A stretch of DNA of 64,000 nt from Escallonia rubra (Eukaryota > Streptophyta > Magnoliopsida > Escalloniales > Escalloniaceae): NCBI GenBank assembly GCA_033065855.1, contig JAVXUO010001000.1, positions 124,001 to 188,000 on the forward strand, written 5' to 3'. Positions 12,690-30,170 of this stretch are shown here, piece after piece. Numbering within the stretch: position 1 is the stretch's first letter; every line of letters begins with the position of its first letter. The notes beneath the pieces were generated by a model. That model searched no databases. It saw only the letters and a list, made by a program, of their open reading frames with translations, and was not told the DNA's origin. The translations under genes and the position numbers were made by a program.

Positions 12690-13467
12690 ATATACGTACA
12701 ACCACCTTTACAACAGCCACAACTAATTACAACCTCCGACCACCGTACCAACAGCCAGCCACCACAACCAACCACGAACCCCACCACTGTACTTATAAAA
12801 CAACCACATCCATCGTCGATCTCGTGTAATCTGTGCAGATCTAAGAAAGGTTGGATCTCCGGCAGCAGAATAGCAGCGTCGATGGCAGTATTCACTGCCG
12901 GTGACTGTGTTGGCCGTTGGTTATGGCCACAGTGAAGCAGAGAGAGAAAATGCACCACCATCATCTCCTAATCCCAGCACGAACCCCTTCGTCTCTCTCG
13001 TCCGTAAATTCTCTACGGCTCGCCCTAGTCAATGCCTCCACACTCGAATCACCTTTATTCGATTCAGATGGAGCGAGCTTTATAGTTCTATTGATTCGAA
13101 TGGCTGATTGTGTAGTAATGCTCAATTGATGGCATTTCTCTGAGGCCATTTCCGCAGGCAAAAGTCAATCCAAATGGCAAGAGAGATAGCAGCTTAGTGG
13201 CCATTTTAGATCCTTTAGAACCCAGCTCTGAAATTCAAATGGCATATCCAAAACTTCCTACAAGGGGTCCTAGTCCTACCAATTACAGAAAGGGCGGCAA
13301 ACCAATTGCTCAACTATACACTCTTTGGAAAATACCGAATTCGGTTTGCTATTGAGATGCCTTACTAGTGACCTTACCAACTCTTGCCTATACATGTTGC
13401 TCATATACACAGACACAACACAAACATTTATACACTAATTGGCTTTGATGTGATTGTTTTAGTCCAG
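12690..13467. other. CCA-rich spacer, no supported gene
   Basis: This continues the block at 9500-9732, which the LTR element split. The sequence is rich in CCACC and GCCGGTGA words and resembles the interior of other plant DNA elements. Open frames here have low-complexity composition. It ends just past the stop codon of receptor 2. Confidence 0.5.
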
Positions 13468-18549
<5,082 letters not shown>

Positions 18550-20575
18550 TTTTTGCAGCGGTGGAAGGTCCGTTCTTGCATTATCAAATGCGGGTTTCTT
18601 GGGGTTTTGTTGTGCAGTGTGGAAAGGTCAGAGGTGGGGGCAGATTGGTTGGAAGAAGTAGTCTCCATCTTGGACTTTTCGGTTTTGCTTCTTCAAATTT
18701 GTGATTACTTGTGGTAAACGTTCCACGCTCAGACCTTCCTTGGCTGGTGGCATCATTAAAGACTTTCATTTAGATTTCATCAATGTCCTTGTCAGATTAA
18801 AACGTGCCTTTTAACCTGTTTGACCTTCTGGAAACGTTTTTGAAGGAGAAAAGGAAAAGGTTCATGAAGAATGGTACTATACCTGATGCATATGGTATAA
18901 GCCTTGACAGACTAGCATCTTTGGCTTCCTCTTCCTTCCTCCATCTCGGTTATTTTCCTCGGTAAATGAGATTAACATTTACCCATTGAAGAGTCAGATT
19001 GCAAGTCCCACTCTATCAGCACATTTGACTCCTTTCGCCGTGAGTGGTCAACAACTAGACCCCCCCTTCCCCCTTGGGAGGTTGCAGTAGCCGTGGAGAG
19101 GTCGCTGCAGCGCTGGCAATATGGGTTGTGAAGGTATGACGTTGATGATGGTCCGTTAGAATTCAAGGTTTTCATGGCTTCAAAATTAGAGGCGAAAATT
19201 TTCCGCCAAAGACGATTAAAGAGAAATTTGAAGGAAGCCAAACTTTTATTTTTCTTCTTTTGTTTCCTTTTAATTTTTATCATTTTTCCTTGTGTTAACG
19301 TATGATGTATATTGTTATATACATTTTTTAACCGTTTAAACTTTTAAAGTAATACTTAACATGGTGTCAGAGTCGTGGTCTGCTAAGGCCCCGTTTGATA
19401 CTCTTTTTTATCCCAGTTTTGAAAATTGGAAAAAATAAACGCATTTAGTAATCAATGTTCGTTTTTTTTTTTTTCAGTTTAAAAAATCAGTTTTTAAATC
19501 AAGACTGTTTTTCAAAACTCCAAAAATGAGTTTTGATTTTCAGTTTTTTTTTTAGACCACCACCCTCCCACCGTTAGCGACTGCCGGCAGCCATTACCGG
19601 TGACCGTAACAAAGCATCAGTTTATCCTCCCTTTCACTTGTTTTGCTTTATTGGATCTCTTAATAATATAAGCTGCTATTATTTTCAAAATCGGAAAAGA
19701 AAAGTTGGATCCGTGGCATGATGTTATGAATGATGCAATATACACCCCCTCAAGTGGGTAAACCACGTTAAGAATTTTTAATTGCGATCTTATCACTGTT
19801 TTGTTCTCGCGGTTGATGTAAAATCAAGGAGAAAATAAAAATTAAGGGTCGACAGTCTTGCAGATGTGACATCTCACCTTCATTTGTTAATCAAGAATTT
19901 ATTTGCAAAAGCGTGTGGCAGTGATGGTAGACCTTTCTGTTTCTTATTTGAGGCCGATGACAAAGTCAAAGAAAGCTAAGCCAAAAATGCATCATTGATT
20001 CATCAACAAAAAGCATTTCTCAAAATTTTAATATAATGGCAGAGATTTAAAAGACATAGTTTTGCTCTGAAATTGCGCCAACTAAAGTCTTGTTTAAATT
20101 AGACATTTTTAAATTAAACTCTATCTAATTGTCTTATTTAATTTTTTTTTTCAGTTACATTGTATTATAACCTATTAATTGAACTCCATCTAAATTTTTT
20201 ATTTAACTTTTTTTAGATAAATTGATTACAATCTAATGTTATCCCAGACTCACGATCATCATCACACTAATTGATTGTACTTAGATCAAAAAAAGGACCA
20301 ACTAAGGTGATTAATGCATTGTACTAAAATAGCATTTTGACTCATCGTACCAGATCAATTCAACATATATCTATAACCAAAAGATGAGTTCATATCCGAC
20401 TAACTGTACCGGATTTTACCTACAGATGTTTCTCTTTTTTTCTCTAACAAATTATCCCGATAAATAGGATATACATGAATACACCATTTATAAAGGTGCG
20501 TTAGTAATTGTGCAATACTTTTTTCACCAATTCTTTGTTTTCGAAAATATTTTCAAGACGTTGGATTTAAGTACA
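18550..20575. other. Intergenic, upstream of receptor 2, with a partial Harbinger-like MITE
   Basis: At about 19387 the sequence TAA followed by GGCCCCGTTTGATA starts a repeat related to the complete MITE at 43039-43551. Poly-T and FTTT-rich arms and a CCACC core follow, but no right terminus is found, so the copy is truncated near 19620. No gene supported. Confidence 0.5.
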
Positions 20576-22185
20576 ATGGATCGCGGAGAAATTACTCTGC
20601 TAGGCTCAGCGGCTTGTGTGATGCTTACAGTGCACTTCACGGGACAACTCCTATCACAGCATCTCTTTAGCTGGAAGAACCCAAAGGAGCAAAAGTCTGT
20701 AATTATTATCATCACCATGGCTCCTGTGTAGACTGTTAAGTCTTTTGTGGGTTTGTTGGATTTTCAAGGAAGCAAATCATTTTTCATGTTTATGAACTCG
20801 ATTAAGGGATGTTACGAGGCTTCGGTACGTGCCTCTTCCAATTCATTGTATGACGTTGATAATCTACATGTCTTTGCTCGCCAAATCAAAGCTAATATTC
20901 GTATTTCTTAATGTATAGTTACTTTGAACATTTGAATTAGCAAAAACATTGTTCCTGATGAAATTAAAGGAAGGAAAATTCACCATTTATTCCCAATGGC
21001 TAAGAAGATTCTACATGTCAAAGGAAAACAGAAACAAACGAGGGTAAGAGATCCTAAAGATATAATAGGAAATTTTGTAATACAAACCGTGGAAATGCCA
21101 GGAGAAGGACAACTTTGTAGCCGATCCAAGAGGCACACTTATAAAGGAATTGAAAAGTTAGAATCTGCTCAATGGGGCAAGCGATATCATTAGATGGCCT
21201 CTAGTAAAAAAGACTGAGGATTACGTTCATTAAGCAAATGATTTGTATCATCATGTGTATCGATTTTAACTTCCTTGCCGATAAAAGTGACACCGGGCTG
21301 CTAATACATTGGGTTGCGACAAAGATGTACTCCGATAATATTTTGTCGGTTAGGCCTTTCTACTTTATAATATTTGTTGATAAGATTGAGAATCTTCAAA
21401 AAGACGATCCAAAGAAAATGAGGAAGATGTTATTGCGTCCATGTTGCTGCAATGCAGCCTCAATTTTAGTCATTTTGTTTTTCTTTTTTCCGCATATGAG
21501 GAAGCTAATTAGGAATGAGATTTTCTCCTCTATCATATTGCAATGCCATTTGGTTAGCCTGGAGTCGTACAATTTTAGTGTCCAAGTTATTCGCAGTTAT
21601 GGAAGGTTTTGGCATTGATAAGAGATATACACACCTTTATTCGTTCAATTCAAATTGGCAGCACATGCTGGACTGAGGCAGAATTTCTTTCACTGTTATA
21701 CAAAAGTTCAGATTATTAGCAAACATGATATTGTAACTGCACTGCCATGCGGAGAGTCTTTGCTTCTCTAAATTTTGTCAATCTGGGTGGCACGTATTAA
21801 GAAATCTTTTCTTTTCTCGTTCCTTGAAATGGAGGATATATGGTTAGTATTAAGTTGCAAATTTGATAATTAGTAGCCACATCCAGGGAGCGGTGCTTGA
21901 CATCTAGTCGAAATGGGCATCATTTGGTCTCATCATTTATGGTTGGACGTAGAGATCTTTTCTTTCATCTCGAGAGAAATATGTTCAGGAGGAGCTAATT
22001 CAAACCCCTCTGGTAAAATAAGACAGCCCCTACATTCAAAGCTCCCAAGAAGCTATTCAGAACGTCTTAATATGCCTCGAGATGGGTGTCTTCTCCGTGC
22101 TCTAGCAGTATGCATTCCATCACACTTCTTATAGTGGAGATGTTGAAACGAAAATGAGGTTACGGAAAAAAGATGAATGGCAAGC
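20576..22185 (+). pseudogene. TMEM184/LAZ1-like (DUF300) membrane protein pseudogene
   Basis: The start, MDRGEITLLGSAACVML (from 20576), is the N terminus of plant transmembrane protein 184/LAZ1-like proteins. Translation then meets a TAG in place of the expected Tyr after MAP, followed in frame by SFVGLLDFQGSKSFFMF and a likely donor site near 20827. At 20915-21003 the pieces SKNIVPDEIKGRKIHH match the next exon with frame changes. At 21885-21945 QGAVLDI and [13 protein letters not shown] match a late exon. At 22045-22180 NVLICLEMGVFSVL, a TAG, then YSGDVETKMRL match the last exon. The middle membrane spans (about 21010-21880) are not recognisable. With at least two nonsense codons and several frame shifts, this is a decayed host gene copy. 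Confidence 0.82.
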
Positions 22186-22581
22186 GCGTTAACAAGTGAA
22201 GTCAGTAGACACAATGCTTAGTTATGAGTTTTGACACTCTAATTTTTGCTAATAGTGGCACTGGAGAGAGGCACATAAACACTGCTCTTACCTTTAGAAC
22301 TGTATGTATCATGAGAAAAATAAGAAAGAGAACATCTTAAGCTGGTTTTCTATGTTTGCTTATCTTGATTTTCTCATTGGAGAACATACTTCCAGATCAG
22401 ACAATGATGTTTACGTATGACAATTCTGCTATTTTTCATGTTTGTGTTGCTGCTACAATATAAGTCTACCATATACAGCTTTTCTGTTTACCAGTTATCT
22501 TCTACTTCTTCAAAAAACATTTTTTAGCCGAACACTCGGGATTAGGAACAGGGCTATGCAAAGGGCGTCGCCATTGTATTG

Positions 22582-22643
<62 letters not shown>
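22582..22643. repeat. (TA)n microsatellite
   Basis: About 31 TA units, seen directly. The spacer around it (22190-23002) holds nothing I can support as a gene. Confidence 0.97.
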
Positions 22644-22647
<4 letters not shown>

Positions 22648-23002
22648 CGAGAACACTAATTTCTTGTTAGAGAAAGTATGAACTTGAGTGCCCCTTTTTC
22701 CACCTTACCAGTAAGCAAAATGTTTAATTAATTTAGAGTTAAATATCAACATTGTAGCATGAGAAAATTGGTATCAATAGATAAAACTGTTTTAAGCTCA
22801 CAAGTGTGCCAACCGTTAAACATCTAAAGGAGTTTGTTACCAACTATGCATAGATTTCTCCATTACAATAGCCCTTAAGTATAGTACCCCAAGGCAATAC
22901 CATGGAGGAACAACGTACCAACAAAGTAAATTTATCTTACATTGGATGAACATAAAGTGACTCAGTACATCCTAAACATAATTTATAATTGCACTTTGTA
23001 CA

Positions 23003-25054
23003 TTAAAAGATGCCCGTGATTATAAAGTTCCTACAATGGCTGCACTCGACAAAACGAGGTTCCCCTCTAACAAAAGATAGAGGGTGTCTATGAGATTTAA
23101 CATTAAGGATGCCCCCCAACTTGACATTTGGATACTTGTCAACCAAAACACAATGAGTATGCATAGACTGATCACAACTAATACAATGATAATACCATAG
23201 TCTCGGATTCATTTCTTCCTCGCAAATCTCACAGTAATATTCATCAGCTTCACGGTCTTCAACAGGGGAATAGGTTAGGATTAAGGAGTGTTCATCGTAC
23301 CTATGCCTAAGGGTGCGTGGAAATAGAGAACAAAAGGTGTGTAATTCAAAATCACAAGTATTACAGCCAAATCCGGGTATCGACAATGGATTACCAACAA
23401 AAGGCGATGGATACTCATACCCCCTCCAAGCACATGCGTTGCACGGACCAGATAAGTTTTCTTTGAAATGGAGGAGGTGATCCCTGTGAGCTTCATGCGT
23501 AATTGTGCTTGGTAAGGAACCACAACTAACATCGAGGTAGTACTCGCAATCCACACAACCGAACGAAAACCCGTTGCAAAAATAACCACAACCATCACAG
23601 AGAAACAAACCCCACCATTTAGGGGATTTTCCAAGGAGGATGAGCTGGTGTCGTGGGTGAAGTGGATGTTGTAACACAGTGGGTAACTCCGCACAACATT
23701 TGTGTAGAATGAAATTGCATAAAGAACACTCATAAAAGGGTGCAATCACAGGTTTAACACAGGCTTCACATAGTATGTCATCATTCTTGAAGTTTTTCCC
23801 TGGACATGACTCACTTTCTTCGGTCTGCACATCAAAAAGGATTAATGGATGGTCGTGGCTAAAATGGTTGAGCTCTATTGCTCTCTCATTCTCTCCAAGT
23901 CCCAGCCCTTCGAGAAGAAAATTTATTACACTAACAGAATTGATATCGTCAGGTGGCAGGTAGAGCCGGTTGGAGTCATGACCTTCAATTTCTGTCCCAG
24001 AGTGCACAAAGAAAAGCATGAAGTTAGATAAATTTGCAAACCTGGTCAAAATACAGAATGCAGGGAGCTAGTGTACATCGAGTGTTTCTGTGGTCGTCCA
24101 AGTTGTCCGGGCGATTTAACTCGCCAATTTTCCCATTTAAACTCGGCTGGAGAAACTCTGCGCGATTTTTTTTTTGGGTTGTGGGGGGGGTGGGATTTGG
24201 TCCTTTGCACTACTCTGCCAAAATTCGTCGCAGAATACAGTCACATTGCTGACCTGGATGACCCGAGATGCTCTAGAACTTTGAGTTCCCTACAATGTGT
24301 GAAATACCAGAGAAAGTGATGTGAAAAATCAAAGAATTAACTTACCAGGTGAATGGATGGACATGAGAGGCTCGATCTTTGGTGGTGCACATGTGACATG
24401 GGTAAAATATCGACATTTCCCGCAATAGTAAACCCAAGAAAATCGGCGCAATCTCTTGCGGCATATGTCACAAGATATACGGAAGTTAGCATAAGGAGAT
24501 GGAAGAGTATAGCTGAGCGTGAGAGGGTGTTTGTGATCACTACGTTGAATTGTGCTTGGCAATGAAGCACAGTCTCGATGGATCCAGAAATGGACGCAAG
24601 TGGTGCATTGATACCACCTGCCTTGATGTTCTTGGCCGCAAGCATCACAGCGTAACAAGGCTGTCCTCCGCACTGGGGTTAACGGGTGTTCGTGACTGGG
24701 GTGATCAATCTTGCGCTCCATCGCAGAAGCACATATTATGTCCATGAAGAAGCTGCACGGGGAACAGAAGTAGAGGAAGTTTCCACAATAATGGTCGCAG
24801 ACATTGCAATCCGTACACCATTTCGTTGTAACCTCAAGAGGGTGTTCTGGGTGCAAGGGGTGTTCAATCACTTGGGGTGATTCTGCGCATAATTTGTGAA
24901 GGAAGAACTGACACTGGCTACATCCGTAGTAGGCACTAGAGATTACTTCCAGGCACCCATTGCAGCAACAAGCTTTCTCATCACCACCATCCTCGTTTGG
25001 TATGATTTCCCTGAAGAACAATGGATGCTTATGGCTGAAATGTTGAAGCTCCAT
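23003..25054 (-). CDS. DC1 (Cys/His-rich C1) domain protein, copy A
   Basis: Two exons, 25054-24346 and 23991-23003, joined in phase by a GT-AG intron of 354 bp, give about 565 residues. Eight DC1 modules can be followed, each as HPL, then CxxC, then a GCxxC/YxCxxC pair and HxxCA. Examples are CNGCLEV, RCDACGQ, SCDICRK, LCEACVK, LCDGCGY and YCEICEE. A ninth seems cut short at the end (ECSHCRNFI). DC1 modules bind zinc and may bind diacylglycerol-like ligands, as known for C1 domains. Plant members are mostly uncharacterised, some stress or hormone linked. The start chosen, MELQHFSHKHPL, is the usual DC1 beginning. An in-frame ATG at 25099 would add 15 residues. No signal peptide is seen. The frame is open in both exons, unlike copy B. 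Confidence 0.85.
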
Positions 25055-25099
25055 CTCTGACTCAGTCTTTGGCTTCTTATCTATATACCTCTGAACCAT

Positions 25100-25840
25100 A
25101 AAGCCGATGAGCACATGGAAGCTCTCTCTGAAGTTTGATTCAAGTAATTTATTGTTGAACAACTTTTCAAAAGCAGAATGATGAACAGCTGGTTACAGCA
25201 CAAAAGAAAGCTAAAACAAAAGAATGCCTAACAGGGCTGGTTACAACTTTTCAAAAGCAGAATGCCACCAGCACAAAAGCAAGTTAGTGCGTGGATAGAT
25301 TATTTCAACAATTCCTTCATTTTGAAATTCTTTCATTCTCATTTCAAAATTTTAATATTTAAAAAAGTTTATTGTTTAGATACTACTTTTTATTATGAAC
25401 ATTTTTGTTTGTGTATTTTTATTTTTCTTTCACCCTTAACATAAAGTAATATGAAAGAGGTTAGTTTTAACATTTACCTCCTGATATATATTTTACGTTA
25501 CATCTTCTTTGTTGTTAAAAGGTTTAGAATTGTCACTAATATATATTTTTAGCAACAAAAAAGAGGTAAAAAATATCTCAAGGGTGAAACTAACATTTTT
25601 TAAATATGAACTGAGAAACACAAATTGATATTACATCTCATGGAAGCTACATATAAAAACAGAAGAAAAACATTATCTTAACTTGTCTTGGATAAGCTAG
25701 CATAAATAACTTAATGAAATGCATTAATTATACTAAAAAAGAACAAACAAAGACAATGCCGCATTGTTGTAAAATAATTCTGAAAAAAAGAAAAAAAGAT
25801 TTAAATAGTGGTGATTGAAATAACCCATTCAAGGGTTAAA
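25100..25840. other. 5' flank of DC1 copy A with a repeated AT-rich unit
   Basis: From about 25280 to 25590 this matches 30310-30560 closely, and more loosely 26090-26400 and 33030-33340. The shared unit starts near GGATA(G/T)ATTATTTCAAC. No gene is present. Confidence 0.7.
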
Positions 25841-27317
25841 TTGCAAGTCTCATTGTCTTCTGATCTATACCATTAAGACATGAGCACAGATCAAAGCTTG
25901 CTCTGAAGTTTGAGTAAAAGTGATTTACTGTTGAACAACTTTAACTTTTTAAAAGCAGAATGCCTACAACATAAAAGAAAGTTCCACCAAGACTTGTCTG
26001 ATTCGTCTTTCATTGATAGCCATTTTCTGTGAGTGGATGAGTACAAGATAAGTATGCCGATCCAAGAGGACAGACATCTAAAAGTTAGGGAGTGTTTGGA
26101 TATATTATTTCAACAATTCTTTCATTTTGAAATTCCTTAATTCTCATTTCGAAATTCTAAGATTTGAAAGGTGCATTGTTTGGATAATAATTTTTGTTAT
26201 GGACATTTCTGTATGTGTATGTGTATGTGTATGTGTATTTTTCTATAACCGTTAACATAACGCAATAGAAAAGAGGTTAGTTCTAGGTCCTGATATATAT
26301 GTTATGTTACATCTTCTTTGTTGTTAAAAGATTTACAATTGTCACTAATATATATTTTTAGCAACAAAAAAGAGGTAAAAAATATAGCAAGGGTGAAAAT
26401 AGCATTTTTAAATATGAACTAAGAAACACAAATTGATATTATATCTCATGGAAGCTACAAATAAAAACAGAAGAAAAAAATATCTTAACTTGCGTTGGAT
26501 AAGCTATCATAAATAACTTCACTAAAAAGGAACAAACAAAGACAAGGCCTTATTTTTGTAAACTAATTCTGAAAAAAAAAATCAAAGATTGAAATAGTGG
26601 TGATTGAAATAATGGTTACAAGTAACAGAAAATATCGGGATTCCACTTCAACAAGGAAGACTTTGACGCGAAGATTTGGCAAAAAACTAGTTTAAGCCAG
26701 TTATTTCAACTGAGGATTTGAAGCCTCCATATCCCCTTTCCAAATCCCTCTTAAAATTTTGCAAATCCCTTTGATGCCAAGGAAATGGGTTCGCAATACA
26801 CGTGAAGGTACCACAAGGAGTACAGTCCGAATCAGATATCAAGCATGCTGATGTGGTCTTGTGATTCATGCGACTCAAGATTCTATTTTATCATCAATCC
26901 AATCCCCGTTGCAGAGCAAGGATGGAAAATAAGCATAGACCAAGGCTTCGAAGGCAGAACCCGACGGGTGGCAATGCTGCGAGGGTGAACACGTGCCTTC
27001 AATACAGGACGACAATCATAGTCTAATGCTTAGGTCCAGAGGTAAAGTCCAAAGTTAGGATCCTGTATGTTTCTCTCTCTAGAATCCCTCTAGCTCTGAA
27101 ATTCTAGATTGATAAAGTAAAAGAGTGTTCACAACCTATTCGGACGGCACCCAGGGCCCGCTAAAAGACTCCAGTGGCGCGACATGTCACCCGCTTGGTA
27201 GTCAAATTTGCTCAACATCATTCCTCGGTCAAAAGCGCTCCGATGCTCACAAATCGCCATGCTCGATCAAAGCGCTCCGCGCCTTAAAAACATTCAGACA
27301 GAGATCGAAAGCACCTC

Positions 27318-27580
27318 CCCCCCCGAGGGGTCGGCCACCAACTTTGAAAGGGGGTCGACCACCCCCTGAGAAGGGGGTCGGGCACCCCTTTTATGGGGGG
27401 TCGGCCAACCACCTTGTGCGGGGGTCGGCCACCCCTTTTGAGAGGGGGTCGGCCAACCACCTTGTGAGGGGGTCGGCCACCCCTTCTGTGGGGGGGTCGG
27501 CCAACCACCTTGTGAGGGGGTCGGCCACCCCTTTTGTAAGGGGGTCGGCCACCCCTTTTTGTGAGGGGGTCGGCGTCCCT
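27318..27580. repeat. GC-rich minisatellite inside the solo LTR, first field
   Basis: About eight irregular copies of GGGGGTCGGCCACCCCTTTT and close variants, in alternating short and long spacing of about 30 bp. Open frames across it give Arg/Pro-rich repeats that are translation artefacts. Confidence 0.9.
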
Positions 27581-27679
27581 TGTCCTTAAGGGGGGAGGGG
27601 ACCTGCTTACCACTGCTATCACACCACTCAAAGCATTCAGCAATGCTCACTCATCGCTAGTGGTCGCGTGACGCCCACT

Positions 27680-28240
27680 ACCGCCCGCACAATCAACCGG
27701 GGCTCCGGGCCCCCGCGGGATGGGCTCACAACCCTAAAGTCCTCGTCGGCACAATCAACCGGGGGCGCCGGCCCCCGCCCGCACAATCAACCGGGGCTCC
27801 GGCCCCCGACCGCACAATCAACCGAGGCTCCGGCCCCCCGCGGCGGGACGGGCTCACAACCCTAAAGCCCTCGCCGGCACAATCAACCGGGGGCTCCCGC
27901 CCCCGCCCGCACAATCAACCGGGGCTCCGGCCCCCCGCGGCGAGACGGGCTTACAACCCTAAAGCCCTCGCCGGCACAATCAACCGGGGGCTCCGGCCCT
28001 CGCCCGCACAATCAACCGGGGCTCCGGCCCCGCGCGGCGGGACGGGCTCACAACCCTAAAGCCCTCGCCGGCACAATCAACCGGGGGCTCCGGCCCTCGC
28101 CAGCACAATCAACCGACGGGCTCCGGCCCCCGCGGCGGGACGGGCCCACAACCCTCAAGCCCTCGCCGGCCCAATCAACCGGGAGGCTCCGGCCCTCGCG
28201 CGCTCAATCAACCGACGGCTCCGGTCTTCGTGACGAGGGT
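27680..28240. repeat. GC-rich minisatellite inside the solo LTR, second field
   Basis: Repeats of GCACAATCAACCGGGGCTCC plus GGCCCCCGC, interleaved with GGGACGGGCTCACAACCCT and AAAGCCCTCGCCG, as a higher-order unit of about 110-125 bp repeated four to five times. A separate sequence family from the first field. Confidence 0.9.
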
Positions 28241-29117
28241 TAGACTCACAGCCCTAAGGCCACCGCCGGCGCGATCACCCGACAGACTCATGGTGGGGGG
28301 GCTCCATTCGCAATGCCCCAGCACGAGGACCATTCGCCACAAACTCTGGATATCAAGTTGCGAGCATGTGCACTCATGTTACCATTGATCATCGGCACCG
28401 CCAGGGCAATGAACCGCGAGTCACTACGGGACGGAAGCAGGTCCTCGGAGGGCATCGCACCCGGCCCACCTGGCAGTTGGCTGCAGGGGCAACCCTCACC
28501 GCTGCCAGGATCTCAGCGTGTCTCATGACGCATCTCGTGGGATTGAGTAAGGGCTTAGACTGGAGTCTGGGGCAACGAGCTACTCTGACTATGCTACCGC
28601 GGTGTGGTCAGTCTCCTTAGACAGACAGAGGGACGCTGCAAGGGCAGGACGACACGAACTCGGGGACCGGCAATTCGACGGACAATCAAGACTGCGGGAC
28701 CCCCTACGACGACGTGTCACTCCCAGAGGATGACACATGTCGGCTGATGACACGCGCATATTTGTGCCTATATATAGTGGATTCTGGAGCTTATTCAAGG
28801 ACTTCCTCTCTCATTTGACATTTCCACTTTCTCTCTCTAAAACCCATTCTCTCTGGATTTCTAGTGAGAGAAAGACATTTGGACTTACGACTTCGAACTC
28901 TCGACGTTGCACTCTTGACACAGACTGTCTACCGCTGGCCCTGTTCGTCGTCACCCTGCCTGCGCGACACTGCCAGCCCTCGTGACCTGCCTAAGGAGCC
29001 TTGCTCTCAGCCCTTACGCCATCCTTGATGTGTCTCACTTTGCTTACTTGGAAGCCAACTCAGACTGCATCCCTGTGGCACCTCGACGTGGCAAAGGACC
29101 CTCTTTCCGCACCAACA

Positions 29118-30170
29118 AAGAGTTCTAAAGTCCCTAAATGAATTTTTAACTCCTCTAGGGATTGATATGGTGATGTCATCAAGCAACAAGTGACGCTCTA
29201 GAGAAGTGACACCTCACTGAGGGGGCACAAATCCCGGTGTCCCACAGACTGTTGGATCCCATATAACTCGACCTGCCCCACACAGCATCGCACTGCCTAT
29301 CTGGAAAGGCTGGCCCCACACAACACCGATGTGGCTAGAGAACCCCTTGATCTAGCCACCAGACAAAAGCCCCTGTAGAGTCCCGTATAGGAGTCGAGAG
29401 ATGCAGAGAACCTGACAGGGAGGGAGGTTCTCTGGAGACCTCCCGACTGTTATGCGAACTAGGCACAATGCCCTCTGGAAACCTACCCTCGACTCAGAGT
29501 GATCCGGTGTTCATGGTCCCTAGAGGTACCTATGAAGAGCCACCAGTGCCAAAGCATGTAGATTAGTCAAGTAGACATCCTGACAGGGATAATGTCCTTG
29601 AAGAGTCGCCTATCCCGCGAGTAAGTCCTTGTGTCCAAGTATTTCGAGCGCGCCAAGGTAGCTTATAAAAAAACTACCTACCAGACAGGCCGAGGTAGTG
29701 ACCAGAATGAGTCACTTGCCTGACATGCCAAGGTAGTGTCCCAGAGGAGTAGCCTACCTGATAGCTGAGGCAATGTCTCGAAGGACTCACTAACTGGCAA
29801 AAAAAGAATGTGCATGCCAAAGCACTTAAAGCTCCCTAGTGGAGATAGTGTCCCCGAGGAGTCACTTATTCCTGCGAGTGACTCCTTATGCCGGAGAACT
29901 TAGAGCGAGGCAAGGTAGTGTCTCAGAGGAGTTGCCTATCTAATGGGCCGAGGTAGTGTCAGGAGGGAGTCCCCTACCTAACGGGAGGGAATTTTTCATG
30001 CCAGAGCATTGTAGCTCATTGATGGTGTCTAGGAAGAGTTGATATCCTCGCGGGTGAGTCGTTATACCTGAGCACTATAAGTGCGTCAAGGCAGTGTCTC
30101 AGGAGGAGTCGCCTACCTGGCGAGAGGCCAATCCTTATGCCGGATACGGGTGAGTAGCGAACCGATCGAA
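29118..30170. repeat. Interspersed direct-repeat field in duplication copy 1
   Basis: Repeated words AAGGTAGTGTC, GAGGAGTCGCCTACC and ATGCCGGAGCACT recur every 60-90 bp in one orientation. No coding capacity and no paired termini, so the element class is not known. The same field in copy 2 is 34000-34985. Confidence 0.7.

Larger units (their letters stand above)
27126..29117 (+). mobile_element. Solo LTR of an LTR retrotransposon (1992 bp)
   Basis: The element begins TGTTCACAACC and ends CGCACCAACA, with the 5 bp target duplication AAGAG on both sides (27121-27125, 29118-29122). The second copy of the surrounding duplication keeps the empty site near 33984-33990, so the insertion came after the duplication. 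No internal coding region is present, as expected after recombination between two LTRs. A TATATATAG box lies at about 28769-28777. GC content is far above the surroundings because of two tandem-repeat fields. The family was not identified, and orientation is inferred from the TATA box. Confidence 0.88.

Noticed and set aside
21238-21618. 126-codon frame in the middle of the TMEM184-like pseudogene
   Set aside because: Does not match the missing membrane spans and starts and ends without splice logic. Left as unexplained interior of the pseudogene.
27284-27650. Overlapping Arg/Pro-rich open frames on both strands
   Set aside because: They are translations of the GGGGGTCGGCCACC minisatellite inside the solo LTR and repeat with its period.
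29118-30125. CRISPR-like or satellite array from recurring GAGGTAGTGTC words
   Set aside because: Spacing and unit sequence vary and the organism is a plant. Treated as a degenerate direct-repeat field.
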